Assembly (NCBI RefSeq): GCF_018687715.1
Contig: NC_056752.1
Location: forward strand, 52,298,653 to 52,362,652
Length of the DNA stretch: 64,000 nt
From: Carya illinoinensis
Lineage: Eukaryota; Streptophyta; Magnoliopsida; Fagales; Juglandaceae
Direction of reading: 5' to 3'
The notes under the pieces are model-generated. The model was not told the DNA's origin, did not search any database, and saw only the letters and a program-made list of their open reading frames with translations. This document shows positions 1-13,141 of this stretch, one piece after another; positions within the stretch are counted from its first letter, which is position 1; every line of letters begins with the position of its first letter. The translations under genes were made by a program, and so were the position numbers.

Positions 1-1
1 C

Positions 2-3000
2 AAAGAACAAAAGTATTTTGTCATGAGAGAGACAGATGCTATGGTACTTTGGCAGAAATTGGAGGATAAGTTCATGAATAAGAGCATTGAGAGCCGTTTG
101 CACTTGAAGAAGAAGCTCTTCAGATTCCAATTTCGTGAAGGTATTTCAATGTCTGAACATCTGAATAATTATAATCAAATTCTTGCTGATTTGTTAAATT
201 TGGATGTTAAAATCGAAGATGAAGATAAGGCTTTACTACTGTTGAATTCCTTGCCTGATACATATGAGCATTTAATTACTACTCTATTGTATGGGAAGGA
301 AAAGATTAGTTTTGAAGATGTATCTAGCTCTTTAATTAGCAATGAGCACCGGAGAAAAGATAAACAGGTACACCGAGATACATCAAGTGAAGCGCTAACA
401 GCAAGGGGGAGACCACAATCAAGGTATCCCGGAAAGAGGAAAGGTTTTCATTCGAAAACCCGAGCCACATCACGTGGTTCATCAGTCGGCAGAAAACTCG
501 CCAGAGATGAGTGTTCCTTTTGTCACAACAAAGGACACTGGAGGAAGGATTGTCCTAACCGGAAGGGACAACAACAGAATCAACCCAACACAGCCAATGT
601 CGTGGACACAGATGACGAGTCAGATTTTGCCTTGGCAAGTTCATCATCCATTTGTCATTCCGATGAATGGGTTATGGATTCCGGATGTACCTATCATATG
701 TGTCCCAATCGGGACTGGTTTACTGACTTCACAAAGATTGATGGTGGAGCAGTACTTATGGGCAATGATAGTGCATGTAAGACTCAAGAAGTAGGTAGCA
801 TTCGGTTAAAGCTGCACGATGGCAGCGTCAAGACTCTGACAGAAGTTCGGTACGTTCCAGACTTGCGGAAGAATCTCATCTCACTGGGATCTCTGGATTC
901 AAAGGGATTCAGAATCGCCATTGAAGACGGAACTCTCAAAATACTAATGGGAGTTCGGGTGGCAATGAAGGGTTTGAAGCGAGGAAACTTGTACTTCTTG
1001 CAAGGAAGTACTGTTGATGGAAGAGCTTCCCCAAGCTGTGAGAAGCTAGATGAGACTGATGCCGACACCACCAGTCTTTGGCATATGCGTATGGGACACG
1101 CATGAGAAAAAGCTTTGCAAACACTGATGAAGCAAAGCTTACTCAAAGGTGCCAAGACATGTAAACTATCTTTCTGTGAGCACTGTGTATTGGGGAAGCA
1201 GAGGCGGATCAAGTTTGGAACCGCAGTACACAATACACAGGGAATTCTTGACTATGTGCATTCCGATGTTTGGGGACCTACCCAAAATGCATCTTTGGGA
1301 GGTAAACATTGGTTTGTAACTTTTGTTGATGTTTATTCTCGTCGTGTGTGGGTGTATACGATGAAGAATAAAAATGAAGTGCTGAAAGTCTTCCTTGATT
1401 GGAAGAAAATGGTTGAGACTCAGACCGGCAGGAAGATCAAGCGACTCAGATCTGATAATGGAGGTGAGTACACTTCAGACCCCTTCGTGGAAGTATGCCG
1501 GAGAGAGAGAATTGTCAGACATTTCACGGTACAAGGTACACTGCAGCAGAACGGTGTGGCAGAACAAATGAATCGTACTTTATTAGAGAAAGTGCGATGT
1601 ATGTTGCTGAATGCTAGATTCAGTAAACAATTTTGGGCTGAAGCTGTGACCTATGCCTGTCACCTCATTAATCGACTACCAGCAGCTGCCAATAATGGGA
1701 AGACGCCCATTGAAATGTGGAGAGGTAAACATGCTACTGATTATGACTTTTTACATATTTTTGGATGTCCTGCTTACTATCATGCTAAAGAGAGTAAGGT
1801 TGATCCTAGAGCCAAGAAAGCAAAATTCTTGGGCTTTAGTATCGGTGTAAAAGGGTATAGACTCTGGTGTGTAGAGTCCAAAAAGGTAATCATCAGTAGA
1901 GATGTTACATTCAACGAATCTGAGATGCTTAAGTCACATAAGCATAAAGATTCCAGTGAAGGCACCAGTGATGGTGAAACATCAGATGATTCACAGAGTG
2001 TGAAGTTTACTTCAAAGAAGTTGGGAAAGCATGGACAAGATGATGTTGATAATCTAGTCACAGTACCTCCAAGTCAACCTGAGTCAATAGCAACCAACAG
2101 ACCGAGACGAGAGAAACGTGTACCGACACGTTATTCAGACTATGTGACATATGCATTACCAGCTGAAGGGGGTGAGATCCCAACCACTTACAGAGAAGCC
2201 GTACAGTCCAGTGAACAAGTTGAATGGATAAAGGCGATGATTGAAGAGATGCAGTCTCTTCACCAGAACCAGACTTGGGAGCTTGTGCCGCTTCCGAAAG
2301 GAAAGAAGACAATTGGCTGTAAGTGGATCTTCAATCAGAAAGATGATCAAGCTGCTAAAAATGGAGTGCAATACAAAGCTAGGTTGGTAGCCAAGGGCTA
2401 CGCTCAGACAGAGGGAATTGACTACGGTGAAGTATTCTCTCCTGTTGTGAAGCATTCATTCATTCGGATATTGTTAACTTTGGTTGCACAATATGATTTT
2501 GAGTTAGCACAGCTCGATGTAAAGACATCTTTCTTACATGGTGATCTGGAAGAGGAGATTTATCTGTCTCAACCAGAAGGATTCAAAGAAGCTGGCAAAG
2601 AGAATTGGGTATGCAGTCTGAACAAGTCTCTCTATGGCTTGAAGCAGTCACCTCGGCAATGGTACAAGCGTTTCGACCGCTTTATGTTGGATCTGAAATA
2701 CACTCGTTGCCAATATGATCATTGTGTATATTTCAGAAAACTTGCAAATGGATCTTTCATTTATTTGCTTTTATATGTAGATGATATGTTAATTGCATGT
2801 AAAAGCAAGGGGGAGATAGATCGCTTAAAAACTCAGTTAAGTAATGAGTTTGAAATAAAAGATCTAGGAGAAGTACGAAAAATACTGGGAATGGAGATCA
2901 GCAGAGATAGGGTGAAAAGTACAGTTCACCTTACTCAGAAACAATATCTGAAGAGAATACTGCAACGATTCAACATCGACTCGAAGACGAAGCCGGTGAG

Positions 3001-3745
3001 TACTCCTATGGCCCCATATTTCAAGCTCAGTGCATTGCAGTCTCCTAAAACCGATGAAGAGCGAGACTACATGAAGAATGTACCATATGCAAGTGTTGTT
3101 GGAAGCTTAATGTATGTCATGGTGTATACACGACCTGATATCTCCCAAGCCGTTAGCTTGGTTAGTCGCTATATGCATAATCCTGGAAATGTTCATTGGC
3201 ATGCGGCTAAATGGATTCTACGGTATATTGTTGGGACCGTAGATGTTGGTTTAAGGTTCGAGAAGGGTGAATATAGTCTAGTAACTGGATATGTTGACTC
3301 AGACTATGCAGGTGATCTTGACAAACGCTGATCGACAACTGGTTATGTGTTCACTATGGCTGGAGGACCAGTTAGTTGGCGATCAACTTTGCAGTCAACA
3401 ATTGCACTATCATCAACTGAGGTTGAATACATGGCTGTAACAGAAGCCGTGAAAGAAGCTATTTGGTTACAGGGATTGGTAACAGATTTGGGCTTTGAGC
3501 AGCAAGAGGTTACCGTTTACTGTGACAGTCAGAGTGCAATTTATTTGGCCAAGAATCAAGTATATCACTCTCGAACAAAACATATAGATGTCAGATTTCA
3601 CTTTGTACGTGAAATATTGGAAGTAGATGACATCAAACTTCAGAAAATTGGCACTGAAGATAATCCAGCAGATATGTTGACGAAGGTCGTCACAGGGATC
3701 AAGTTCCAACACTGTTTGGACTTGATCAGTATTGAACACTGCTGA
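2..3745 (+). pseudogene. copia gag-pol polyprotein, one frame, two internal stops
   Basis: A single frame runs from the window edge to 3745 and is interrupted by TGA at 1103-1105 and TGA at 3329-3331. Before the first stop are a UBN2-type gag, a zinc knuckle (CSFCHNKGHWRKDC, near nt 511-552) and a protease with the DSG active-site triad near nt 676. The first stop falls inside the gag-pre-integrase zinc finger. The 1115-3331 segment holds the integrase core (SDVWGP, RSDNGGEY and the final acidic residue in GVAEQMNRT) and the RT with YVDD near nt 2776. The segment after the second stop, 3347-3745, is RNase H. Apart from the two stops the frame is intact, so decay is slight. Not expected to make a full polyprotein. 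Confidence 0.92.
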
Positions 3746-3860
3746 GCACCCTCGGGTGCATTGGAGCATATTCGATAGCAGAAGTCTCTCATGTCAAAGA
3801 ATGTGGTGCATTCATTTGAAGAATGAATCAGTTTGTAAGCATCCTGGTATGGCACACTTG

Positions 3861-3874
3861 GGTGGAGGGGGTGA
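3861..3874 (+). promoter_or_regulatory. polypurine tract of the copia element
   Basis: A purine-rich run (GGTGGAGGGGGTGA) lies immediately upstream of the LTR start at 3876. This is the expected position of the plus-strand primer for reverse transcription. Confidence 0.75.
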
Positions 3875-3875
3875 T

Positions 3876-4236
3876 TGTTAAAATCAACCCAAGTGTAAGT
3901 GTGAGTGTGAAATGAGTTTGGGTTTGCAGCCACCAACTCATGCTCACCCACCACCACCCACCACCACCTACCATAGTTAGGTCACCCACCCTCTCCCAAG
4001 TTAGAAGAAGCTGCAACAAGTGGGCTGCTCTTCTCCTATAAAAGGAGAGCTCTGCTAGTGATAAAATGTGTGGGTGAAGAGAGGAAGAGGAACGTGAGAG
4101 AGAGAAATAGAATTTTGTAGAGTGTTTTGTAAATCTCGTACAAATTCTATAAAAGAGGCTCCAGTGGACGTAAGCAATTTGTTGAATCACTTTAAAATTG
4201 TTTTGTATGATTTTTGGACAAACTAGAGGCACAACA
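3876..4236 (+). repeat. 3' LTR of the copia element, 361 bp
   Basis: It starts TGTTA after the polypurine tract and ends ...ACAACA, giving TG...CA termini. A TATA-type promoter box (TATAAAA) sits at 4037-4043, with a purine-rich GAGAGAGAAA leader downstream. The 3' boundary rests on the CA dinucleotide and size alone, because no partner LTR is in the window. Confidence 0.75.
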
Positions 4237-6868
4237 GAAATATCCATTTTGTATAAAATATAAACGATAATATATATTTATGATCATTTCACATTATATT
4301 AAATAGTCAAATGACCAAAATATCCAATATTTTTCACTAAATATTCATGATTAATACTATCTATTAAAGCTAGAGATGCTACATAGAAGCCCCCTATATA
4401 GCACGAAACGGCACGAATGGTGCCAAGTGGAGAAGTACATGAAGAACAAATAATAAATAATAAAAGGTCAGAACTTTTCACAGAATCTTATACGTTTAAC
4501 TTTTTTCCATCCTCTGTATCACTAGTTCATCGTCCCACCCAGCTTCACGAAAACGAATAAATAAAACTTCTCTTCTCCTGCACTAACCATTCATCCATCC
4601 ACCGCAGTGCAGCGTTGCAACATTTTTCTTCTCCTGCACTAACGATTCATACATCCACAACACTGCAGCATTTCTCTTTTCCTTGGATAAAATACAGTAA
4701 TTTGTAAGAGCTTTTTTTTTTTTTTTGGACAATCCGAGATTACCCTCTTTGCATTTCATCTTCATTTGTATGTATACTTAGTGATTTTTAATTAAATTGA
4801 TAGCATCCATTTTATCTTCCTTTGTATGTGTATACTTTAGGCCTCTACAACTTAAAAAAATTTGGGAAAAAAATGCAGAGCAGCAGCCATGGTCAGGAAT
4901 CGCTCAGAAGATAAATCAAGAAAATTATAAACTGCATTATTATCAACAATAGGTAGTTGGAGACAAAAGCTTTCCACCATCTTTCCTAGCTTTTACTTAA
5001 GTGTGCAAAGGGACTCTTTTATGCAAGGGTAAAATGGAGTTTTCAGACTACTGACATGGTTTCGTGCCTCCTCCCATTCGTGCATTCTAGCATTTTTCCT
5101 ATCCATTAATACAATTTACAACGGAAATGAGCAATATTCTTAGAAAAACTATATATGATATTGATAATACCAATTTAATTTAGTATATATGAGCTGGACG
5201 TGCACGAGAGATGTGTTGAAGAATTCCATGTTGGGTGGATGAAAATTTCAGGATGGAAAGTAAGCTTTTTTTTTTTAGAATATTTCATGCTTCAACGAAT
5301 CAACAGTAGGTGTTACTTCTGGTTATTTAGGAGGTAAAGTTCCACATAAGTCTCATGGAATGGAGATCCATATTCTTGGATGAAAAGGACTGATGCAATG
5401 CCTAAAGCTTTTAGAAATTCTAAACGAAATTAATTAGGTGCACGAAAGTTGCCTTTCCCCCATAACCATATATCCTTCCACTACGATGAAATAAATTCTA
5501 AAATCGGAAGAAGCCTGACTTTTTTCTCCCGACTATCGTTAGATATAATCATGGGTTGTATAAATACTGCATACTGGTACACGCATTTCTTTTAAAAAAT
5601 AGTTGAGTCTATTATTGAAAAATTAATTTTTTCATGTAAGTCTCATATTTGTTCATATTTTTTCAATAAGAATATGCGGTGCTCGTGCAACACATGATTG
5701 CAAATTTTTTTTTTTTTTTCCATAACAAATACAAATGAAAGATGGGAAAATTGAGTACTCTCAAATTAGTCAGAATCTCACAATCAAGAGACCGGCCAGA
5801 ATGATCAATATTGTCATTAGGGCAGACATCACTACAATTTAAACATGAGAAAAGTTGTTGGATTTCCTCAAATATTCAAATGCACTGCAGCTGGTGTGAC
5901 TCTCTACCAGTTCCCACAATTTTCACCAGAGGTTTTCGAATCAGTCTTTAGGTAGGCACCGAGCTTGTGGTCCATGCATGGACAACCAAACCATGAGCTA
6001 GCGCTACACAAATTTTTACCATGTAATATAAATATATATATGTATGTATGTATGTATATACATGTTCAATATATTTAGTAAACGAACATTCTCCGAAGAT
6101 AAATTCAACTTGATCTAGATCGATATGCATCCTGTCCGTTTCCTACTTGCACAAGTTTTAAGTTGACCTTAGTGCTAAAGGGAAAGCAAATTGGTGGTTT
6201 ATATATGACGATAATGACACCCAAGAAAAGTATTTTCCGATGCATATGTAGGTTGCATTAATTAATCGGAGGCCAATTTCAAAAATTGCTTCTTGTCTTT
6301 ATGTATACGGTCCAGGTTGCAACTCGTCTAAGCCATCGACCGATCGAAGACGTTCAAATTGAGAATTCCAATCCGTAGATAAAGAAAGAAAAAATAATTG
6401 GTTTTAGGAACTTCTTGGCGTGTTGTGTGGCTGCAGTTTTGAAATTCGAGACTCATTGAAGTTGTGTGTCTTTGCATCACCAACTTGTTACGCTACTCTA
6501 TATATCTTTCCAAAATCTGGACAAAACAAGCACAACCATGAAAACTGGTATATTTTCTTCCGTGCTCCAAAGATAAGACTTTGGCATTTTTTTCTAGTTA
6601 AATATGTGCACTAGGGCATGCACCTTAAAATATGCGATCAACTTGGTGCTGAGAATAAAAAAGAGTTTTTTATATGTTTCCATATTGGCTGGGAAATGCC
6701 AGAGCCAACTCCACATGATATTTCGAGTAATCTCGGATCTTTTTAAATTCGAGATATTAAGTTAGATTACATTAATAAAGATCTTGTGCCAAGACAAGAA
6801 GTTACCTATTAAACAACATGATAGTCCAAACATTAGATACTAAAAAAAAAAAAAAAAAATTAGTACTA
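4237..6868. other. intergenic DNA, no gene recognised
   Basis: AT-rich sequence. Two small tandem duplications are visible: a unit starting TTCTCCTGCACTAAC at about 4571 and again at about 4627, and a TTTGTATGTATACTT-like unit at about 4767 and 4821. Imperfect inverted sequences at about 4371-4405 and 5060-5099 (both with ATGCTA followed about 20 bp later by GCACGAAAC) could bound a ~730-bp foldback element, but no target duplication is clear. Only short ORFs without recognisable domains occur. Confidence 0.5.
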
Positions 6869-7901
6869 CTAATCCTCTGTGATCGGCTCCACCTGAACAC
6901 TCTCAGCAACAGCATCATCGCCGTATATCTGATCCAGAACAAGAACCAACCCCATGGCAAAAGCCCCATCGAAGCCAGGCTTGATGGATAGGGAGAAAAC
7001 GTCCTTGCCAAGCACCACATTAGTGGAAGCATCTACTTTGCGTCTGATCTCAGCCACCGATTCCTTATCGGCATTGCAGATCGTGCAGCAGCGCTGTCGA
7101 AAGTTCCCATCGATCTGGTACTCCTCCCCCGGGTTTTCGTACACCTCCACGTTCACGCTCGAACGCCCGATGATCGATGACCTCCGCAAGCTAAAGATCG
7201 GTTTCTGGCCCTCCCTTCTCTCCCCCTTGAAGCCCTCCCACCGGTTGTGCAGACTCGGCCTCTGTTTCAACAATAAAGTCCTTGGGGTTAAGTTTTTCAG
7301 AATCAACGAGTTAAGCAGAGTAAAACGTAAACACTCGGTACTGTTCAGGCGAACGAGTCATGAGTAGCACATTCAGTTAACTCAAATCGAATCGGTACCC
7401 ATTAAAGGATAAAGAAAACCCATCTAGGCTAACCTCATGTTCAGTAAATCACATTAAACACGACTCCTCGACTTGACTCAGAATTGCCCATATTAATAAT
7501 CTACCAGTCCCTCGTAGCAGAGAGGATTCAAATCCGACCGTACCCGTTTAATGAAAATCAATCAGAAACAAACTGGGGATTTTTTTTCTTTCCAGAAAAT
7601 TATATATCTGACTTTGTCCGTAATATGAAAGAAGAAAAGGAAGGAAAAAATAAAAAAATAAAAAAAGCTTCATTACCTTTCGCCTGACAGTGAGGAGGCA
7701 CCTTCCGTTAGCGTCCATGAGAACGATTTCACCCTTGTCACGGGTATCGGGTCCGTACGAGTCGACTCTGAAGACCAACACGCCTTGGGGATCATACACA
7801 GTGAACCCATCATTGGCAAAGAAGAGAGAGGTCTTTAGAACAGTGAGCTGGGTCTCTTGCTTATACACAAACCCAGCATCCACAACTAGACCTTCTTTCA
7901 T
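6869..7901 (-). CDS. LOR5: LURP-one-related (LOR) protein, LOR5-like
   Basis: Two coding exons, 7677-7901 and 7261-6869, are separated by a 415-bp GT-AG intron at a codon boundary. Together they give 205 residues, the usual LOR length. The family (DUF567, Tubby C2-like fold) contains LURP1, which is needed for defence against oomycetes; the molecular activity of most members is unknown. Visible family signatures are TVLKTSLFF, FRVDSYGPDTRD and LMDANGRCLLTVRRK in exon 1, then RPSLHNRWEGF and the C-terminal half of the fold in exon 2. The start ATG at 7901 is preceded by an in-frame stop nearby upstream. The closest remembered relative is Arabidopsis LOR5 (At1g80120). No signal peptide or membrane segment is visible, so a cytosolic or membrane-associated soluble protein is inferred. 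Confidence 0.92.
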
Positions 7902-10900
7902 TTCCGGCTTCCTCTAAAAATTTCCCGAGAATTTTTTAAGCACAACAACGGTACAGTTTCCCTGTTTGGGGGGCTCGAGGTATCTGTGAATTCGACAGTC
8001 GTGGAAATGTAAATGTTGGGGGACAGATATTTATTGCCGGGAAGAGAGAGAAGGAGGACTCGGGATTCAGTATTTCGACACGTGGAACGTGGTTCAGTGC
8101 GTTCTACAAGTGGAACGTGATTCGTGCGTTCGAGCCTCTTGATGGATATGGGCCACACGGAATGCCATGATTCTTATCAGCGAGATATATATGCATATGG
8201 TGTGACTCGAATACATTCAACTCGGTTACTTTTGCTAACACTGCTTTGCCTCGCTACTGGCAACTCGGATCAACGTATTATTGGAACACAAAAAGAGTTA
8301 AATATACACATTTTTTAAAAAGTAGAAATCACAATAAAAATGTATAAAAAGAATTTTACAAACACAAAAAAATTATATAAAAATAAATTTATAAATTAAC
8401 ATAATTTTATATAATTTATTAGATAATCTATTTTATAACTTGACATACTATATTCAGTTACGTTAATTTGTGAATTTATTTCTATATAATTTATTTGTAA
8501 ATAAAATATTTTTCAACTATCTTTTTAGAATATGAATCTCTTTTTTAGAAAAGGCCTAAACAAAACTTGTACGCTTTAAATTTATATATGGTATTACTTT
8601 GTTTAAAGTATTTTATCATAATTTTTAATCCAAAATTTATCATCTTCGTTTAAATTAATTAATGAGAAATAATAGTTGCAGTCATGAATGTAAAAGCGTC
8701 GTATAATCATATTAAAAAATGTAAATAAATAAGAAATTCACATGAAAAATAATAATAATTTTTTAATTGTAAACCCACTCTATCAAAGCGATTGATCAGT
8801 ACTTGCACATTTTAAAATTGTATATAAAATTACTTTATACCAGTGCGCTTTTTATCTATTGTTGGAGAGTACTGGTTTTTATAAAAAAAAAATAAACAAA
8901 TCTCATACAAGTCTTTTATAAAAAAGTAAACTACAGTTACTACACTTAAAAAAAGTATAAAAAAACTTTTATTTATTATTAGGATTCATTTTTTTTACAA
9001 ATAATGGATATGAAACATTTCTATTTAAAGCTTGTGTCTAATGATACTCTTTTTTTATTTTATGTTGATACTCCTGCCACGTGGGAATAACAATGTTGGC
9101 GAATGACAATGAATTGAGCTTCTTCCTTTCAAAAAATATGGGAGATAAAATGAGGAGGTTTCTTAGGATGTAAAATGTAGAGGAAAAACCGAGGGTTAAT
9201 TTGGTTGTTGAATTGTATTAAATCAATTTAGTTTGATCTAATTTTAAATTAAGTCTAATATTTAAATATATAATTTTTAAATTATTAAATTTATTTCAAT
9301 TTAAAACTTATTTACACATAAAATCTACAATTTTTTTTAACACAATATCTCTTTATATATAAAATTCATAATTTTTTTAATTTTTTATAAATAATATTAA
9401 ACTTATCCTAATACCTAAATATATATAAATATATTTAAATAAATTTTATAAAATTAATTACATAATTTCAACTCACTAATATTTATAAATAATTGAGTTC
9501 AACTAAACTCAACACGACATTTATAGGCAGCCAGCCTGACTATTTCCTGCATCTTCTAACAAAAGCACTTGCACTGTGCACGAAATCTGTACGGTCCCTC
9601 TCACAAGAACAGTATTTTAAACAGGGAGTCACACTGTACAGTGTAGATCATCTTTGCTTATGACAACCCATTGGCATCACATTGAAACCTCTCTCCGACG
9701 ACTCTTTTTATTTTTTATTTTTTTGAAGGCAAGTTTCGTAGAAGAGGAAGGCAGAGACTAGGAGTTGAAGACATTCCTAAAATGGTACGCTCGTTGTTCC
9801 ACGTTTTTTTAATCACTAACACGTACTTTACTTTAAACACGTTTGCTTTAAAAAACAAATAATAAAAATCCCATTAAGAAGTAAACGCTCACTTTATGTA
9901 ATGTTAGGTACTATTTTAAATGGTGTATAAATCTAGCATTTTTAAAAAATAATTTTTTTATATAAATTTTATATTTATATATTCATATTTTTTTTTTAAA
10001 TGCACGAAATTTACATATATTACCACTGCAAATATCATTGCTTTTTACATTTATAGTCCTCACGTACGTTTATTTAAATCGATGCTAAACGTTAAATTTC
10101 AATACGACGAAAAGTTACGAGCTAATTCGCACAAATTATAAATCAGAAATTATTATCGTGAGTGTACACCACGCGTTTGAAATATTGTCTCGCGCACCTG
10201 AGTCTAATTTGACACATTGAAAGATGCATTAACAGCCTTCATATTAATTTCTTATAATTTAGTTAAAATTAATATTTCCTAAATTTTCTTTTTTAAAATT
10301 TTATTCATTTCTAAAAAATTTCATACATCTTATTTTTTATATTTTCTGTATTCTTATTCCTCTATTCTTTCTTTATTATTTTTTTCTCTCAATTTTATTT
10401 ACAAATTTAATTATTCAATATTTTTTTTATGTTTTGAACTATTACTCTACTAAATACTTTAAACAAAAATATAAATTATTATTTTTTGGATATGATGATA
10501 TTTTTAAAATTATTTTTTTATATTTTCGTAATTATTTAAATTATTTTTAAAATTATTATTTAAAACTATAACAAATATTAGTATGATAAAAAAGGTAGAT
10601 AATTAGAAATTAATGAGTATGATAGAAAGTATAGATGATAAAAATAAAATATTAATCAAAAATCATTTAAATATAAATAGTAGTTTCCTAAATACTTTTT
10701 TCATAATATGAAAAATTACTGTATATCTTAAATACTTTTCTTAAAATAAAGATTTAAATATAATAATGATTTTGATCAAATTTTTAAACTTTTTTTTAAA
10801 TTATAGGAAAAATGTACCTACGCGGTACCCGTTGGAAATGCTCTAATGGTACGAAAGTGGCTGCCTGGTCCCATTAACTTGCATTGCAATGCAAAGAGAA

Positions 10901-11096
10901 GACAAGAGAGATCTTGATGGGATGGATACGAATAGGTGAAAGCTAGCTATAATGGAACAGAAGTGTCAAACCCGTGGTCGACCACCGCCACACTATCTTT
11001 ACGTTTTCCTCTCCGATCGAGAGCGCTCCAAAGTGGAGCAGTAAGATCGGGTGAGCTGTATGTAAGACTTTTTCGCATCCGTTTACTGTCTCTAAT
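7902..11096. other. intergenic DNA upstream of the LOR gene
   Basis: The first ~250 bp should contain the LOR promoter and leader. The remainder is extremely AT-rich and low-complexity, with fragments resembling small dispersed elements. For example, an AATGAGAAATAAT stretch near 8663 recurs near 26909. No ORF with a recognisable domain. Confidence 0.5.
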
Positions 11097-11321
11097 GGGG
11101 CTTTGCTACGTACAGTCGGGAAATACAGTCAGCGTGCAGTCGGCTGTACGGAATGAATAAAAAAAAATTATAAAAAAATTATTTTATATTCAGGGGGACC
11201 TACATGAATTATAAAAAGTTATAAAAATAATTTTTTTTTTTTCATGTAGGTCCCGTATTAATTTTTTTTTTACAGCCGACTGCAAGCCGACTGCATTTCC
11301 CGACTGCACAAATCATTTCTG
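11097..11321. mobile_element. Mutator-type MITE, 225 bp, 9-bp target duplication
   Basis: A foldback element whose two ends carry inverted CAGTCGGGAAAT / ATTTCCCGACTG and CAGTCGGCTGTA / TACAGCCGACTG blocks. An inner inverted pair GACCTACATGAA / TTCATGTAGGTC surrounds an AT-rich centre. The sequence GTCTCTAAT is present at 11088-11096 and again at 11322-11330, a perfect 9-bp target duplication, which is the length made by Mutator-like transposases. There is no coding capacity. Confidence 0.85.
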
Positions 11322-11541
11322 GTCTCTAATTGGCTGTTTAATTACGTCGGCCCCATTTTCCTTGTTCTTGGCACTTTCTACGTGTCTTAACATTCGAAAA
11401 CGTCGTTGACTCTTGTGGCCATGTTAGTGGAAAAATGTACCAAGGTTTGTTTGCACATGCTGAACATCGATCTTTTCATCATGTATAGCCCGCCCAACTT
11501 CTGTGCACGAGACATTTACTTCCATATTATATTATTATATG

Positions 11542-12054
11542 TGGTAACATCTAAAAATAGTGTAACAGGTCGAAATAAAAGAAAGTCATTTCTAGCCCAT
11601 TAAGTAGTTTGGGCCTCAATAGGTGTAATTTGAAACTTCCGAAAATGGTATGGTGCAACTATTTAGATCCGTGCATACATCCATGAAAATAAAAGTAAAG
11701 AAAAAAAAAAGAAAAATATAGATTTATAATTTCTCATAATCTCTTATTCTCACTATATGATAGAGATCGAAGGTCTATCTTGTGATGGTGGCCAGGAAAG
11801 TTGAATTCTAGATCCAAAATCGTCTAGAAGACACCCTTGTGAAGTGGTCTAATCTTTTTATCCTCTACCCATTGTCTTCTTTACGTCACATCTTATTTCC
11901 TTTATGTCACATTTCATCTTTCCCTCTTATACATTTTCTTTTCTCAGTCTTTTGTCCTCTCATTCATTCACTCTTTCTTCCCTCCTAATGAGACACCCCA
12001 TCTTGGATTGGGCTTGAAGGCTCATTATTAGCTTGGGATATTTTAACCCTTCCA
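11542..12054. repeat. left LTR of the non-coding element (513 bp)
   Basis: Shares with 18653-19244 a series of blocks in the same order. These include CTAAAAATA, a TCTCTTAT-rich block, GAAGTGGTCTA, TCTTCTTTAC, a long pyrimidine-rich stretch and a TTTTAnCCCnTCCA end. It is bounded on the left by ATATG. Confidence 0.8.
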
Positions 12055-12231
12055 GTTGCCTGCAATTTTTAAGGTTAATTCTCTCCGAAAGAAGGCTTTG
12101 AGAATCTTCAAGATAAAATATGAAACAGAAATACTCCATAGAAATTTGTAGAAAAATAAATTTTGGGAGTGGGTCCCTGGTTTTCTATTTCACTTGTAGA
12201 AAGCAATAAAGATTTCCAAGCATGAGACTGG

Positions 12232-12657
12232 GCGGGATTTGCTCGACTGCGTCAAGTGCAACCACGAAGCTCGAATTTGGCAGGAGATGGGCTTGACTGC
12301 ATAACATGCGAGTGCGGAGCTTGGATCTGGTGGGAGATGTACTCGATCGCATAAGGTGCAAACGCAGAGCTCAAATTTTATACACGCAAGGGTGGTCGGG
12401 TAGTTAAGGCGACTTGCCCGCCTATTCGGGCGCTTGAGAGGATCGGTGGTCCCTGATCTTTCTTTTCTGTAGACTCATTGGGAAAGTTTTGATAAGTTGG
12501 GTAGCTGAAAAACTAGACCCGCCTCTTTGGCGTGATAGAGGTCGAGCAATTTGTAAAATTGGACTTGCCTCTTTGCCGTGATGGAGGTCGAGTAGTTCAT
12601 AAGACTCGACTCACCTCGTTGTGACGAAGGATGAGCAATTCGTAAGACTGAACTCAC
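12232..12657. repeat. two degenerate tandem-repeat patches in the element interior
   Basis: At about 12232-12382 a unit of roughly 49-57 bp containing CTCGACTGC...AAGTGCAA...GAGCT is repeated three times with heavy divergence. At about 12511-12657 a unit of roughly 46-50 bp (CTTGCCTCTTTG...GATGGAGGTCGAG...CATAAGACT) is repeated about three times. Both are specific to the LARD-like interior and do not encode anything recognisable. Confidence 0.6.
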
Positions 12658-13141
12658 CTATTGACGCTCATAGGGAAGATATGTAGTCAATCAATTCGTT
12701 TGTAAGAATTTCTATTGTTGTCAAAAAAACATATATTCATCAGATGCTTTGGTTTTCAAAGGTGTTGGTGAATTTTTCTCTTGCGATGTGAATTGTTATT
12801 AATGTTTCCCTTTTGCTGACAGCGTTAGTTTTCGTTTGTAGCATCCCATGCAAAGTGGTCAAGGAACTCATCAACTCCTTAGGCCCAACTTAGGCGATTG
12901 ATGAACCCGTTAACTTGTTCTCGACGGTGACCCATGCAAGGCAGTGGTGAGCTTGGAGTCATGTTAACTCTAAAGGCTCTTTCTCGAAGGTAATCAACTG
13001 GCAACAGTTATGGCACGAGTATAGACACTCAGCGCTTGCTGGTGGAAATGTCATCTCGGGAGTAATGTCGAATAGAGTGTCAAACTGAACCTGCCTTGTT
13101 GACATGGAGGTGTGAGGGAAGTAAAGCAGTCAGACTACTTG

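Larger units (their letters stand above)
1..4236 (+). mobile_element. Ty1/copia LTR retrotransposon (Tork/TNT1-like), 5' end outside window
   Basis: This is the internal region plus 3' LTR of a copia element. The domain order is gag, CCHC zinc knuckle, aspartic protease, gag-pre-integrase, integrase, reverse transcriptase and RNase H, which is the copia order (integrase before RT). A purine-rich tract at 3861-3874 is followed by an LTR beginning TGTTA at 3876 and ending in CA at 4236. The 5' LTR and primer-binding site lie left of the window, so neither target duplication nor LTR divergence can be measured. The RNase H region with its ALSSTEVEYMA motif resembles the Tork/TNT1 lineage; that lineage call is by eye. 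Confidence 0.93.

Noticed and set aside
4371..5099. Possible ~730-bp foldback element
   Set aside because: The terminal similarity is only partial and no target duplication could be matched, so it is noted in the intergenic entry but not called.
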